The translations under genes were made by a program, and so were the position numbers. A stretch of DNA of 64,000 nucleotides from Salipiger marinus (GTDB taxonomy: Bacteria; Pseudomonadota; Alphaproteobacteria; Rhodobacterales; Rhodobacteraceae), in NCBI RefSeq assembly GCF_900100085.1, contig NZ_FNEJ01000003.1, positions 124,001 to 188,000 on the forward strand, in the 5' to 3' direction. Positions 7,796 to 17,408 of the stretch are shown piece after piece; positions within the stretch are counted from its first letter, which is position 1, and every line of letters begins with the position of its first letter. Below the pieces are notes generated by a model that saw only the letters and a program-made list of their open reading frames with translations, did no database searches and was not told the origin of the DNA.

Positions 7796-9655
7796 ATGGC
7801 CTTCTTCTTCGCCCAGTTCCTGACAGGGCTCGCCAATGCCGCCGCCCTTTTCCTTGTCGCCTCCGGGCTGTCGCTGATCTTCGGCGTCACCCGGATCGTC
7901 AATTTTGCCCATGGCTCCTTCTACATGCTGGGCGCCTTTGTCGGGGTCACCCTGATGGAGTTCCTGCCCGGCGCGGTGGGGTTCTGGGGCGCCATCGTGC
8001 TGACCGGGCTGGTGGTCGGGCTGATCGCCGCCGTGGTCGAAATGGTGGTGCTGCGCCCCATCTACCGCGCGCCGGAACTGTTCCAGCTTGTCGCCACCTT
8101 CGGCGTGATCCTCGTCATTCAGGATCTGGCGCTGATGATCTGGGGCGCGGAGGACCGGCTGGGGCCGCGCGCCCCCGGCCTGCGCGGCGTCTGGCGCATC
8201 TTCGGCGAGCCGGTGCCGAAATATGACATCATCCTCATCGCCATGACGCCGTTCATCCTGTTCGCGCTGTGGTATCTCATCACCCGCACAAGGCTGGGCG
8301 TGCTGGTGCGCGCCGCCACGCAGGACCGCGAGATGGTGGGCGCGCTTGGCGTCAATCAGGCATGGCTCTTTACCGGGGTGTTCGCGCTTGGCTCGGCGCT
8401 GGCGGCATGGGGCGGCGCGCTGCAGCTGCCCAAGGGCGGGGCCGATCTGCTGATGGATTTCAACATCATCGGCGCGGTCTTCGTGGTGGTGGTGATCGGC
8501 GGCATGGGCAGCCTGCCCGGCGCCTTCATCGCGGCGGTGCTGATTTCCGTGCTCAACGTCTTCGGCGTGACCTACCTGCCGCAGTCGACGCTGGTGCTGA
8601 TGTTCGTGGTCATGGCCATCGTGCTGATCATCCGCCCCTACGGCCTGCTGGGCCGCGAGGAGGTGGCGGGCGAACACGGACAGGTCGGCGCCCCCGAAAC
8701 CCCCATCCGCCCCTATGGCACCCGGGGCCGCATGGTGGTGACGGCGCTGCTGCTGGTGCTGGCCGCGCTGCCCTTCGTCGCGGACCAGTTCCTGCTGATC
8801 CTGACCATCGACATCCTGATCTTCGCGCTGTTTGCCGCCTCGCTGCATTTCATCCTTGGCTCGGGCGGGCTGGTAAGCTTTGGCCATGCCGCATTTTTTG
8901 GCGGTGGCGCCTATGCGGCGGCGCTGCTGGTCTTTCACACCGACACCCCGATGGAGCTGGCGTTTCTCTTCGCGCCGCTGGCGGCGGGGCTGCTGGCGCT
9001 GGGGATCGGCTGGTTCTGCATCCGGCTCTCGGGCGTCTATTTCGCCATGCTGACGCTGGCCTTTTCGCAGCTGGTCTGGTCGGTGGCCTTCCAGTGGCGC
9101 GGGCTGACGCGCGGCGATGACGGGCTGATCAACATCTGGCCCGCGCCATGGCTGAACGGGCCGGTCACCTATTACTACTTCACGCTGATCCTTGCGGTGG
9201 GGGGCATCCTCGTGCTGCGCCACATCATCCACGCGCCCTTCGGCTATGCGCTGCGCGCGGGCCGCGACAGCCCGCGTCAGGCCGAGGCCATGGGCATCGA
9301 CGTCAAGCGCGTGCAGCTGGTGGCCTTTGCCATCGCGGGGGTTATGGCGGGTCTGGCGGGCGGCATCTTCGTCTTCGCCAAGGGCTCGGTCTTTCCCACC
9401 GAGCTTGAGATCGCCAAAAGCTTCGACGCGCTGATCGTCGTCTTCCTTGGCGGGGTCAAGACGCTGGCGGGCGGCGTGGTCGGCGCCACCTTCCTCAGTT
9501 CAGTCGAACACTGGCTGACCCGGCTGGAATACTGGCGGCTGGTGCTGGGTCTGGTCATCATCGCCGTGGTGATCCTGATGCCCGAAGGCATCGTGGGCAG
9601 CCTGCGCAGCCTGTGGGCGCGTGTCACCGGCAGCAAGTCCGAGGTGAGCAAATGA
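7796..9655 (+). CDS. Fused branched-chain-type ABC permease (LivH-LivM in one chain)
   Basis: A 619-residue inner-membrane protein joining both permease subunits of a Liv-type importer. Residues 1 to about 285 resemble LivH (GLSLIFGVTRIVNFAHGSFYMLG near the start, VVIGGMGSLPGAF late). A hydrophilic linker of about 30 residues (GREEVAGEHGQVGAPETP) follows. Residues about 315-619 resemble LivM (HFILGSGGLVSFGHAAFFGGG, MPEGIVGSLRSL). The two are normally separate genes of about 290 and 320 residues, so the length is that of a clean fusion. The stop overlaps the ATG of the ATPase gene by 4 bp. Confidence 0.93.
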   Translation: MAFFFAQFLTGLANAAALFLVASGLSLIFGVTRIVNFAHGSFYMLGAFVGVTLMEFLPGAVGFWGAIVLTGLVVGLIAAVVEMVVLRPIYRAPELFQLVATFGVILVIQDLALMIWGAEDRLGPRAPGLRGVWRIFGEPVPKYDIILIAMTPFILFALWYLITRTRLGVLVRAATQDREMVGALGVNQAWLFTGVFALGSALAAWGGALQLPKGGADLLMDFNIIGAVFVVVVIGGMGSLPGAFIAAVLISVLNVFGVTYLPQSTLVLMFVVMAIVLIIRPYGLLGREEVAGEHGQVGAPETPIRPYGTRGRMVVTALLLVLAALPFVADQFLLILTIDILIFALFAASLHFILGSGGLVSFGHAAFFGGGAYAAALLVFHTDTPMELAFLFAPLAAGLLALGIGWFCIRLSGVYFAMLTLAFSQLVWSVAFQWRGLTRGDDGLINIWPAPWLNGPVTYYYFTLILAVGGILVLRHIIHAPFGYALRAGRDSPRQAEAMGIDVKRVQLVAFAIAGVMAGLAGGIFVFAKGSVFPTELEIAKSFDALIVVFLGGVKTLAGGVVGATFLSSVEHWLTRLEYWRLVLGLVIIAVVILMPEGIVGSLRSLWARVTGSKSEVSK

Positions 9656-10422
9656 CGGAAATCCTCCGGGTCGAAAACCTGAAGAAAAGCTATGACGGCT
9701 TCATCGCGGTCAATGGCGTGTCGTTCTCGGTGAAACAGGGCGAGCTGAAGGCGCTGATCGGCCCCAATGGCGCGGGCAAATCCACCTGCTTCAACATGCT
9801 GATGGGCCAGCTCAGGCCCACCGCCGGAGAGGTGTTTCTGGACGGATCCCGCATCACCGGGCAGAAGCCGCGCGAGATCTGGCGGCGCGGCGTGGGCCGC
9901 ACCTTCCAGATCACCGGCACCTATCAGTCGATGACGGTGATCGAGAACGTGCAGATGGCGCTGATCAGCCATCACCGGCGGCTGTTCTCCTTCGGGGCGC
10001 GGGCGTGGCGGCTGTATCGGGACGAGGCGATGGACTTCCTGCGCACCGTCGACCTGCAGGATCAGGCCGACCGGCCCTGTTCGGTGCTGGCCTATGGCGA
10101 TCTGAAGCGGCTGGAACTGGCGATCGCGCTCTGCCACCGGCCCCGGCTCTTGCTGATGGACGAACCCACCGCGGGCATGGCGCCGCAGGCGCGCATCGCG
10201 CTGATGCAGCTGACCGCCGACATCGTGCGCGATCAGGGCGTGTCGGTGCTGTTCACCGAACATGACATGGACGTGGTCTTTGCCCATGCCCATCACATCA
10301 TGGTGCTGAACCGTGGCGCGCTGATCGCCGACGGCTCTGCCGCCGAGGTGCGCAACAACCCCAAGGTGCAAGAGGTCTATCTGGGCGGCGGCACCCTGTT
10401 CAAGGAGGAGGCGCATGCTTAG
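9652..10422 (+). CDS. ABC transporter ATP-binding protein, LivG type
   Basis: Cytoplasmic ATPase of the Liv-type importer, 256 residues. Walker A is GPNGAGKST (about residues 38-46). The following Liv-family segment is GVGRTFQITGTYQSMTVIENV. Walker B is LLLMDEPTAGMAP, with the GMAP extension typical of LivG, and the H-loop is in FTEHDMDVVF. The start was placed at ATG 9652 (ATGA overlap with the permease), not the longer frame inside it. It overlaps the next ATPase gene by 8 bp. Confidence 0.93.
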   Translation: MTEILRVENLKKSYDGFIAVNGVSFSVKQGELKALIGPNGAGKSTCFNMLMGQLRPTAGEVFLDGSRITGQKPREIWRRGVGRTFQITGTYQSMTVIENVQMALISHHRRLFSFGARAWRLYRDEAMDFLRTVDLQDQADRPCSVLAYGDLKRLELAIALCHRPRLLLMDEPTAGMAPQARIALMQLTADIVRDQGVSVLFTEHDMDVVFAHAHHIMVLNRGALIADGSAAEVRNNPKVQEVYLGGGTLFKEEAHA

Positions 10423-11116
10423 CGTCGAGCGGATCAACAGCTATTACGGCAAGGCCCATATCCTTGACGATCTGAGTTTCGAGGTGCGGCGCGGCGAGGT
10501 GGTGGCCCTGCTGGGCCGCAACGGCGCGGGCAAGTCCACCACGATGAAATCGGTGATGCAACTGGTGCGCCCGCGCGACGGCGCGGTGATGTTTCAGGGC
10601 CGCAATCTGGTGGGCGACCCGGCCTTCCGCGTGGCCAAGGCCGGGCTTGGCTATGTGCCCGAGGACCGGCGCATCTTCACCGACCTGACGGTGCTCGAAA
10701 ACCTCGAGGTGGGCCGCCAGCCCGCGCGCAGGGATGCCCCGCACTGGAGCGTGGAGCAGCTGTTCCAGATCTTCCCCAACCTGTCGGAACGGCGCGGCAA
10801 CCGGGGCAAGCACATGTCGGGGGGCGAACAGCAGATGCTGACCATCGCGCGCACGCTCATGGGCAACCCCGCGCTGCTGCTCTTGGACGAGCCCTCCGAA
10901 GGCATCGCCCCGGTCATCGTCGAACAGATGGCGCGCACCATCCTGCAGCTGAAGGCCGAAGGGCTGACGGTGATGATTTCCGAACAGAACCTGCATTTTG
11001 CCCGCGCCGTGGCCGACCGGGCGATCATCATCGAAGGTGGACAGAAGAAATTCGACGGCACGTTTGCCGAACTGGAACAGCAGCCCGAGATCCGCGACGC
11101 CTATCTGTCCGTGTGA
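10415..11116 (+). CDS. ABC transporter ATP-binding protein, LivF type
   Basis: Second ATPase of the importer, 233 residues. It has Walker A GRNGAGKST, the LivF mark LGYVPEDRRIFTDLTVLENL, the signature MSGGEQQMLTIARTLM, and Walker B LLLDEPSEGIAPVI. ATG 10415 overlaps the LivG-type gene by 8 bp. With the binding protein and the fused permease it completes one importer at 6474-11116. Confidence 0.93.
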   Translation: MLSVERINSYYGKAHILDDLSFEVRRGEVVALLGRNGAGKSTTMKSVMQLVRPRDGAVMFQGRNLVGDPAFRVAKAGLGYVPEDRRIFTDLTVLENLEVGRQPARRDAPHWSVEQLFQIFPNLSERRGNRGKHMSGGEQQMLTIARTLMGNPALLLLDEPSEGIAPVIVEQMARTILQLKAEGLTVMISEQNLHFARAVADRAIIIEGGQKKFDGTFAELEQQPEIRDAYLSV

Positions 11117-11195
11117 CCTGACGCCGCTCTGTGGCGGGGCCGGATTGCCCTTGCGGCGCGACGCCGCTAGGGCAAAGCCAAGAAGGAGACGCCGC

Positions 11196-11642
11196 TTGGA
11201 CATGCCCCGCCCCGCCCGAACCAGTGCCGAACACGGCTATACGCTGGATGACCAGATCGGTTTCCTGCTGCGCCGCGCCTATCAGCGCAATTCGGTGATC
11301 TTTGCCGAAAAGGTGCCCGGCAAGCTCACCACCACGCAGTTTTCGGTGATGTACCGGCTCGCCGAGGATGGCCCCATGTCGCAGAACGCGCTGGGGCGGT
11401 CGGTGGCCATGGACGGCGCCACCACCAAGGGCGTGGTGGACCGGCTGATCGCGCGCGGCCTGCTGCGCACCGCGCGCGATCCCGACGACCGGCGGCGGCA
11501 TCTGGTGTCGCTGACCGCCTCCGGCGTGGCGCTGGTCGACGAGGCGGTGGAGGCGGCGATCCTTGTCACCGCCGACACGCTGGCGCCCCTGCGCGACAAG
11601 GAGAAGGAGACGCTGCTGCGCCTCCTTCGCAAGATCATCTAA
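11196..11642 (+). CDS. MarR family transcriptional regulator
   Basis: A winged-helix regulator of about 148 residues, of the kind that commonly represses aromatic catabolism genes and is released by an aromatic ligand. Visible are the wHTH (MSQNALGRSVAMDGATTKGVVDRL split into helices), the wing TARDPDDRRRHLVSLTASG, and flanking helices for dimerisation. AAGGAG at 11183-11188 is best spaced for TTG 11196; ATG 11202 is the alternative. It follows the importer in the same direction and may control this island through the repeated 16-bp element, though another regulator outside the window cannot be excluded. Confidence 0.85.
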   Translation: MDMPRPARTSAEHGYTLDDQIGFLLRRAYQRNSVIFAEKVPGKLTTTQFSVMYRLAEDGPMSQNALGRSVAMDGATTKGVVDRLIARGLLRTARDPDDRRRHLVSLTASGVALVDEAVEAAILVTADTLAPLRDKEKETLLRLLRKII

Positions 11643-11654
11643 GGCAGCCTCGCC

Positions 11655-14600
11655 TCAGGCGGTGCGGCCCGTGACCCGCCGCACCAGCCGCATGACCAGC
11701 ACATAGAAGCCGGGCACGAGGAAGATCCCGATCACGGTGGAGGCGATCATGCCGCCGATCACCCCGATGCCGATGGCGTTCTGCGCCTTGGCCCCCGCCC
11801 CGGTGGCGATGGCCAGCGGCACCACCCCCAGAATGAAGGTCAGCGCGGTCATCAGGATGGGCCGCAGCCGCAGCTGTGCCGCCTCCACCGCCGCTTCGGC
11901 GATGCTGCGGCCCTGCTTGCGCAGATCCTCGGCGAATTCCACGATGAGGATGGCATTGCGCGCGGCAAGCCCGATGGTCGTCAGCATCCCCACCTTGAAA
12001 TAGACGTCATTGGACTGCCCGAAGAGCCACGCCGCCACCAGCGCCCCCAGCACGCCCACCGGCACCGACAGCATGACCGCAAAGGGGATCGACCAGCTTT
12101 CGTAAAGGGCCGCCAGTGCAAGGAACACCACCAGCGCCGAGATGGCGTAAAGATAGGGCGCCTGCGAGCCCGACTGCTGTTCCTGATAGGACAGGCCCGT
12201 CCATGCCAGCCCGTAGCCGCCCTCCAGTTCCGCGACCAGATCCTGCATTTCGGCCATGGCTGCGCCGGAACTGACGCCCTCGCCCGCCGACCCCGACACC
12301 TCGATGGCGGCGGTGGCGGCATAGCGCTGCAGACGCGGCGCCACCGGCTCCCATGTGGTGTCCATGAAGGCCGAAAACGGCACCATCTCTCCGGCGTCGT
12401 TTCGGGCATACCAGTCCATGATGTTGTCGGGCTGCATCCGGTAGGCGGCATCGGCCATCACGATCACCGGGCGCAGTTCCGACCCCAGCACAAAATCGTT
12501 CACCTCGCTGCCCGCGAAGATGACCGACAGCATGGCGTTGATGCTGGACAGGGTCAGGCCGAAACTTTCCGCCTTTTCGCGGTCCACCTCGATGCGCAGC
12601 GCGCTTTCCTCCTCGGTGCCCGACACGCGCAGGTTGGTGACGGCACTGCTGTCGGCGGACCGCGCCTCCAGCTCCTCGGCGGCGGCCTGCAGCGCCGCGA
12701 TGCCGTTGCCCGCCTGATCGACCAGATAGAAGGAAAACCCGCCGGTATTGCCGATGCCCCGGATCGCGGGCGGCTGGGTGACAAAGATCTGCCCCGACCG
12801 GTTGGCGGCAAAGGCCATGGTGGCGCGGCCCGCCACCGCCTCGGCGGCCAAGTCAGGATCGCCCTCGCGTTCAGCAAAATCGCGCAGCTTGACGAAGACC
12901 ATGGCCTGATTCTGCCCCGACCCGCCAAAGCCGAAGCCCAGCGAGGCGAAGGTGCTTTCCACCGCAGCACGTTCTTCGGTCAGCAGATACTCCTCGACCC
13001 GCTCCACCGTGGCCAGCGTCTGCTGCGTGGTGGCGCCCTCGTCCAGCGAGATGATGGTCATCAGCACGCCCTGATCCTCGGTCGGAATGAACGAGGAGGT
13101 CAGCCGGTCATAGACCGCCCATGCGCCGCCCAGCACCAGCGCCAGCACCACCAGCACCATGGCAGGCGCGCGCAGGCTGGCCCGCACCACGCGGCCATAG
13201 CCCGCCGTCAGGCGCGCGAGCCCGCTGTTGAACCAGCGCGCAGGCGCAAACCGCGCGGGCCCGTGGCTGGGGCGCAGCAGCCGCGCCGACATGGGCGGCG
13301 CAAGGATGATCGCCATGATCAGCGAAATCGCCATGGCCGCCACCATGGTCACCGAAAACTGCCGGTAGATCACGCCGGTGGAGCCGCCAAAAAACGCCAT
13401 GGGCAGAAAGACCGCCGCCAGCACCACGTTGATGCCGATCAGCGCCGTGGTGATTTGCGCCATGGACTGTCTGGTGGCCTCGAACGCCGACAGCTTCTGC
13501 TCCTCCATCAGCCGTTCGACATTTTCCACCACCACGATGGCGTCATCGACCAGAAGACCGATGGCCAGCACCATGGCGAACATGGTCAGCGTGTTGATGG
13601 TGAAGCCGGTGACCAGCAGCACTCCGAAGGTGCCCAGCAGCACCACCGGCACCGCGATCAGCGGGATCAGCGTGGCGCGCCAGCTTTGCAGGAAGATCAG
13701 CAGCACCGCCAGCACCAGCACCACCGCCTCGATCAGCGTGTGATAGACCCGCTCGATGGACAGCTCGACAAAGGGCGAGGTGTCATAGGCGATGCGGAAT
13801 TCCACGCCTTCGGGCAGCGCCGGGGCAAGCCGGTCCAGCGTGGCGCGCACGGCGGCGGCGGTGTCCACCGCATTGGCCCCGGTTTCAAGATTGACCCCAA
13901 AGCCCGAAGAGGCGAGCCCGTTGAACCGCGAGCCGCCGCCGTAACTTTCCTGCCCGATCTCGACCCGGGCGACATCGCCCAGCCGGACCACGCCCCCCTC
14001 TTCGGAGGAGCGCAGCAGGATGCTCTGGAATTCCTCCACCGTGGTGAGCTGGCTTTGCGCGGTGACGGTGGCGGTGAACTGCTGCCCGGTCAGCGTGGGC
14101 TGTTCGCCCAGCGAACCCACGGACACGGTGGAATTCTGCTCCTGCACGGCGCTGGTCACGTCCGAGGGCGTCAGCTGGTAGCGCGCCAGCGACAGCGGAT
14201 CGAGCCAGATGCGCATGGCATAGCCCGAACCGAAGCTCTGCACGCCACCCACGCCATCGGTCCGTTCGACCGGGCCTTCGACCGTGGTGGACATGATGTC
14301 GCCAAGCTGCAGCGTGCTGTAAGTGCCGGACGTGTCCACCAGCGCCCCCACCAGCAGGATCGACGAGCTGGAGCGCGACACCCGCACGCCCTGGCTCTGC
14401 ACCGATGTGGGCAGGCGGCCCTCGACCTGACTGACCTTGGACTGCACCTCGTTCTGCGCGTCGATGGGATCCACGCTTTCGTCAAAGGTGATCTCGATGG
14501 AGGATGAGCCCTGTGACGAGCTGGAGGTCATGTAGAGCATCCCCTCCAGCCCGGTCATCGCGTCCTCGACCTCGCGGGTGACGGAATTCTGCACCGCCTC

Positions 14601-14762
14601 GGCGGTGGCGCCGGGATAGCTGGCAGAGATGCGCACCGAGGTCGGCGCGATGTCGGGATACTGGCTGACCGGCAGGGTCAGCACGGCAAAGGCGCCGCCC
14701 AGCATGGTCAGCAGGGCCAGCACCCAAGCGAAAACCGGGCGCCCGATGAAGAAATGTCCCAT
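11655..14762 (-). CDS. RND efflux pump inner-membrane transporter, AcrB/MexF (HAE1) family
   Basis: Proton-driven multidrug exporter of 1035 residues, full length for the family. It opens with MGHFFIGRPVFAWVLALLTM and has large periplasmic loops. The proton-relay region has paired aspartates in AIGLLVDDAIVVVENVERLM. The C-terminal half repeats the fold (GMLTTIGLAARNAILIVEFAEDL). It is translated 3 bp after the adaptor gene, forming a two-gene operon. No outer-membrane channel gene is adjacent; the TolC family protein at 61885-63279 could serve. The 3' end is convergent with the MarR gene, 12 bp away. Confidence 0.95.
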   Translation of the reverse strand: MGHFFIGRPVFAWVLALLTMLGGAFAVLTLPVSQYPDIAPTSVRISASYPGATAEAVQNSVTREVEDAMTGLEGMLYMTSSSSQGSSSIEITFDESVDPIDAQNEVQSKVSQVEGRLPTSVQSQGVRVSRSSSSILLVGALVDTSGTYSTLQLGDIMSTTVEGPVERTDGVGGVQSFGSGYAMRIWLDPLSLARYQLTPSDVTSAVQEQNSTVSVGSLGEQPTLTGQQFTATVTAQSQLTTVEEFQSILLRSSEEGGVVRLGDVARVEIGQESYGGGSRFNGLASSGFGVNLETGANAVDTAAAVRATLDRLAPALPEGVEFRIAYDTSPFVELSIERVYHTLIEAVVLVLAVLLIFLQSWRATLIPLIAVPVVLLGTFGVLLVTGFTINTLTMFAMVLAIGLLVDDAIVVVENVERLMEEQKLSAFEATRQSMAQITTALIGINVVLAAVFLPMAFFGGSTGVIYRQFSVTMVAAMAISLIMAIILAPPMSARLLRPSHGPARFAPARWFNSGLARLTAGYGRVVRASLRAPAMVLVVLALVLGGAWAVYDRLTSSFIPTEDQGVLMTIISLDEGATTQQTLATVERVEEYLLTEERAAVESTFASLGFGFGGSGQNQAMVFVKLRDFAEREGDPDLAAEAVAGRATMAFAANRSGQIFVTQPPAIRGIGNTGGFSFYLVDQAGNGIAALQAAAEELEARSADSSAVTNLRVSGTEEESALRIEVDREKAESFGLTLSSINAMLSVIFAGSEVNDFVLGSELRPVIVMADAAYRMQPDNIMDWYARNDAGEMVPFSAFMDTTWEPVAPRLQRYAATAAIEVSGSAGEGVSSGAAMAEMQDLVAELEGGYGLAWTGLSYQEQQSGSQAPYLYAISALVVFLALAALYESWSIPFAVMLSVPVGVLGALVAAWLFGQSNDVYFKVGMLTTIGLAARNAILIVEFAEDLRKQGRSIAEAAVEAAQLRLRPILMTALTFILGVVPLAIATGAGAKAQNAIGIGVIGGMIASTVIGIFLVPGFYVLVMRLVRRVTGRTA

Positions 14763-14765
14763 GGA

Positions 14766-16004
14766 TCAGCCCTCGTCGCCGGAGGCGTCACCGGAGGCGA
14801 CAGGAGGACTGTCGCCGGAGGCGGCGGCGGGGGATGTGAAGCTTTCGCTCTGGCCATCGGCGCGGACCGCCACGCCCTCTTCGGAAATGGCGACCGGAAC
14901 CGGGCGCACCTCGGCCCCAGCCATCAGGTTGCGCAGCCCGTCGACCACCAGCGTCTCGCCTTCGGTCACGCCTTCGGTCACCACCCAGTCATTGCCGAAG
15001 GTGCCTTCTTCGGTCAGCATCCGTTCTTCGGCCACGCCATCGGTCACCACAAAGGCGGTCAGGCTGCCATCACCTGCGCGCGAGGTGGCGCCCTGCGGCA
15101 CAAGGATCGCCTGCGCCGTGCCCACGCTGATATGCACCCGCAGGAACTGCCCCGGCAGGATGCGGCGGTCGGGATTGGGAAAGCTGAAGCGGATGGCAGA
15201 GGTGCCCGTGGTGGTGGACACGCTGATCGGCGGCGACACGAAACTGCCCTGCCCGTCATAGCGGGTGCCGGTTTCCAGCTCCAGCGTCACGTCGCGCACC
15301 TCTCCGGGCATCAGCGTGCCCGCCTCGAACCGGGCGCGCACCTCCTGAATGCGGCGGATGGATTCCTGCACGTCCACATAGATCGGGTCGATCCGCGTCA
15401 CCGTGGTCAGCGCATCGGTCTGGTTGGCGGTGACCAGATCGCCCACCGACACCTCGGGCAGCGCCACGATGCCGTCGATGGGGCTGGTGATGGTGGTGCG
15501 GTCCAGCTCCAGCCGCGCCAGATCCAGCGCCGCCTCTGCCGCGCTGACCGTGGCGCGGGCCTGCGCCACCGACACTTCCGCCGTCTCCACCTCGGTGGCG
15601 GCGACCCCGGTGCCCGACAGGCGCTGATAGCGGCTCAGCGTCGCCTCGGCGGATTGCAGCGCGGCGCGCGCGCCCTCCAGATCGGCCTCGGCGGCGGCGA
15701 CATCGGCGGCATAGGTGTCGCCTTCGATGCGGAACAGCAGATCCCCCGCCGCCACGTTCCGCCCCGGTTCATAGGCAATTTCCGAGATCATGCCGGACAC
15801 GCGCGGACGCACCGCCACCTCGTCAAAGGCGACCGAGCGGCCCGGCAGCGTGACCTGATAGGGCACCTGCGCCCGTTCCAGCGTGACCACTCCCACCTCC
15901 CGGGCTTGGGCAGCGCCAGAGGGCGGCACCTGGGCTGTCAGCGGAGCAGCAAGGCTCAGCGCGGCAAACACGGCAACTGTCCGCAGAACGGGTCGGATCG
16001 GCAT
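14766..16004 (-). CDS. RND efflux periplasmic adaptor (membrane fusion protein)
   Basis: AcrA/MexE-type adaptor of 412 residues linking the pump to an outer-membrane channel. An N-terminal signal peptide (MPIRPVLRTVAVFAALSLA) lacks a lipobox Cys, so it is soluble or anchored otherwise. The lipoyl halves (VAVRPRVSGMISEI and TTITSPIDGIVALPEVSVG) flank an alpha-hairpin coiled coil of about residues 100-170. ATG 16004 is supported by AAAGGA just upstream; a longer frame to 16049 lacks this. The acidic C-terminal tail carries a short Ser-Gly-Asp repeat (SGD three times). Confidence 0.93.
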   Translation of the reverse strand: MPIRPVLRTVAVFAALSLAAPLTAQVPPSGAAQAREVGVVTLERAQVPYQVTLPGRSVAFDEVAVRPRVSGMISEIAYEPGRNVAAGDLLFRIEGDTYAADVAAAEADLEGARAALQSAEATLSRYQRLSGTGVAATEVETAEVSVAQARATVSAAEAALDLARLELDRTTITSPIDGIVALPEVSVGDLVTANQTDALTTVTRIDPIYVDVQESIRRIQEVRARFEAGTLMPGEVRDVTLELETGTRYDGQGSFVSPPISVSTTTGTSAIRFSFPNPDRRILPGQFLRVHISVGTAQAILVPQGATSRAGDGSLTAFVVTDGVAEERMLTEEGTFGNDWVVTEGVTEGETLVVDGLRNLMAGAEVRPVPVAISEEGVAVRADGQSESFTSPAAASGDSPPVASGDASGDEG

Positions 16005-16069
16005 GAAGGTTCCTTTGCGTCTGTCATCCGGCATGGGTCGCAGGACCAAGCGTTACACGCCGCAAGATG

Positions 16070-16105
16070 AAGGCCCCGCCGCAAAAGTCATTGCGGCGGG
16101 GCCTT
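16070..16105 (-). terminator. Rho-independent terminator, opg operon
   Basis: AAGGCCCCGCCGCAA at 16070-16084 pairs perfectly with 16091-16105 around a 6-base loop. It lies 29 bp beyond the opgC stop. The U-tract is poor on the reverse strand and better (TTTT) on the forward strand. Confidence 0.7.
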
Positions 16106-16133
16106 TTCGGTCTGACGTTTCCGTGAGCCGCGC

Positions 16134-17408
16134 TTAGCTGGCGCGGGCTCCTGCGGGGCGCGCCACCACGCCGCCCTGCGCCTGTGCGCTGCCCTGACGC
16201 GGGGCAATGGGCTTGCGCGGCATGGCCAGCCACGCGATGCCCAGCATGATCGCCACCCCGACCGGCGGCAGGATCCATGCCATCCAGCGCGGCTCGCCCG
16301 CCCCGGCGATGATGACCTGAAGCACCAGCGACAGCAGCGTGCCGGTGCAGAACACGATCAGCCCCTGCCGCCCCAGCAGCCGCAGCGGCGCGGCCCAGCG
16401 ATGCGCCGAGGCGGCGGTGACCATCGGCAGGCAGGACAGCACATAGGCCAGCGCCAGCACGTTCAGCAGGCGCGGCACCGCGACATAGGTCTTGTCATGG
16501 CTGACCAGATGGAACGGCGCGCCCAGATCGGCCAGACGCGACATCTGGTGGTTCAGCACCTCTGCCACGGCGGGGACGTGTTTCCACACCAGCACCAGCA
16601 GGCAGAACCCGGCCGCCAGCGCGAAAAGCGGCTTTGAGCGGGGCACCAGCCGCTGCCCGTCGCGCAGGCGCAGACCGATGGCGAGCCCCACCACGAACAG
16701 CAGCTGCCATGACAGCGGGTTGAAGAACCAGCCGCCTTCATTGGGGAAATTCGGCAGGTTCAGCCGCCACAGCCCGGCGGCGAACCACAAAAGCCCCGAC
16801 AGCGCCAGCAGCGCCCCCAGCCGCCACAGCCCCAGCAGCACCAGCACCGGACCGGCGAAGAGCAGCACGGTATAGGCGGGCAGGATATTCACATAGCCCA
16901 GCTGGTGGGTCATCGCGGCGACGCCGAACAGCGCCTCTTCGGTGGTGGCGAAAACCGGGCGCAGGTTGATCTGCGCCAGAAGCTCCGGCATCCCGAACAT
17001 GCCCGAAGCGGCGGCATAGATCGCCATGGCCCAAGCGGTCAGGAACAGATGCGCCAGATACAGCGTCCAGCTGCGCCCCCACATCGGAGCCACGCCATGC
17101 CAGAGCCCGGTGCGCGCCCGCGCCTCCGGCAGGAAGCGCCCGGCATAGGCCAGACCCGCCGCGATGCCCGACATGATGAAAAAAGTCTCAGCCGCGTCCG
17201 AAAAGGTGAAGTTCCGGATGGTCAGCGCCTCATAAGGGTTGCCCGGCACGTGATTGACGAAGATCATCACCAGCGCGAGGCCGCGAAAGGCGTCGATGCG
17301 CGGGTCGCGGGGGCGACGGACCGTGCCTTCTGGCACGCCCGGAAACGTCACCAGTTTCTTGGCGTCGCCCTGCTGGGCCGGTGTCGCTTTGGTGTCAGGC
17401 GGCGGCAT
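16134..17408 (-). CDS. opgC: OpgC, glucan succinyl/acyl transferase membrane protein
   Basis: Integral membrane acyltransferase of the OpgC family, which in Rhodobacter sphaeroides succinylates osmoregulated periplasmic glucans. The 424-residue chain starts, after a short hydrophilic N-terminus, with RDPRIDAFRGLALVMIFVNHVPG, the family signature, and then has about ten hydrophobic segments, including FIMSGIAAGLAYAG and LLGRQGLIVFCTGTLLSL. GGAGG precedes ATG 17408 and the start lies 14 bp inside opgH, so it is the last gene of the opgGIHC operon. Confidence 0.9.
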   Translation of the reverse strand: MPPPDTKATPAQQGDAKKLVTFPGVPEGTVRRPRDPRIDAFRGLALVMIFVNHVPGNPYEALTIRNFTFSDAAETFFIMSGIAAGLAYAGRFLPEARARTGLWHGVAPMWGRSWTLYLAHLFLTAWAMAIYAAASGMFGMPELLAQINLRPVFATTEEALFGVAAMTHQLGYVNILPAYTVLLFAGPVLVLLGLWRLGALLALSGLLWFAAGLWRLNLPNFPNEGGWFFNPLSWQLLFVVGLAIGLRLRDGQRLVPRSKPLFALAAGFCLLVLVWKHVPAVAEVLNHQMSRLADLGAPFHLVSHDKTYVAVPRLLNVLALAYVLSCLPMVTAASAHRWAAPLRLLGRQGLIVFCTGTLLSLVLQVIIAGAGEPRWMAWILPPVGVAIMLGIAWLAMPRKPIAPRQGSAQAQGGVVARPAGARAS

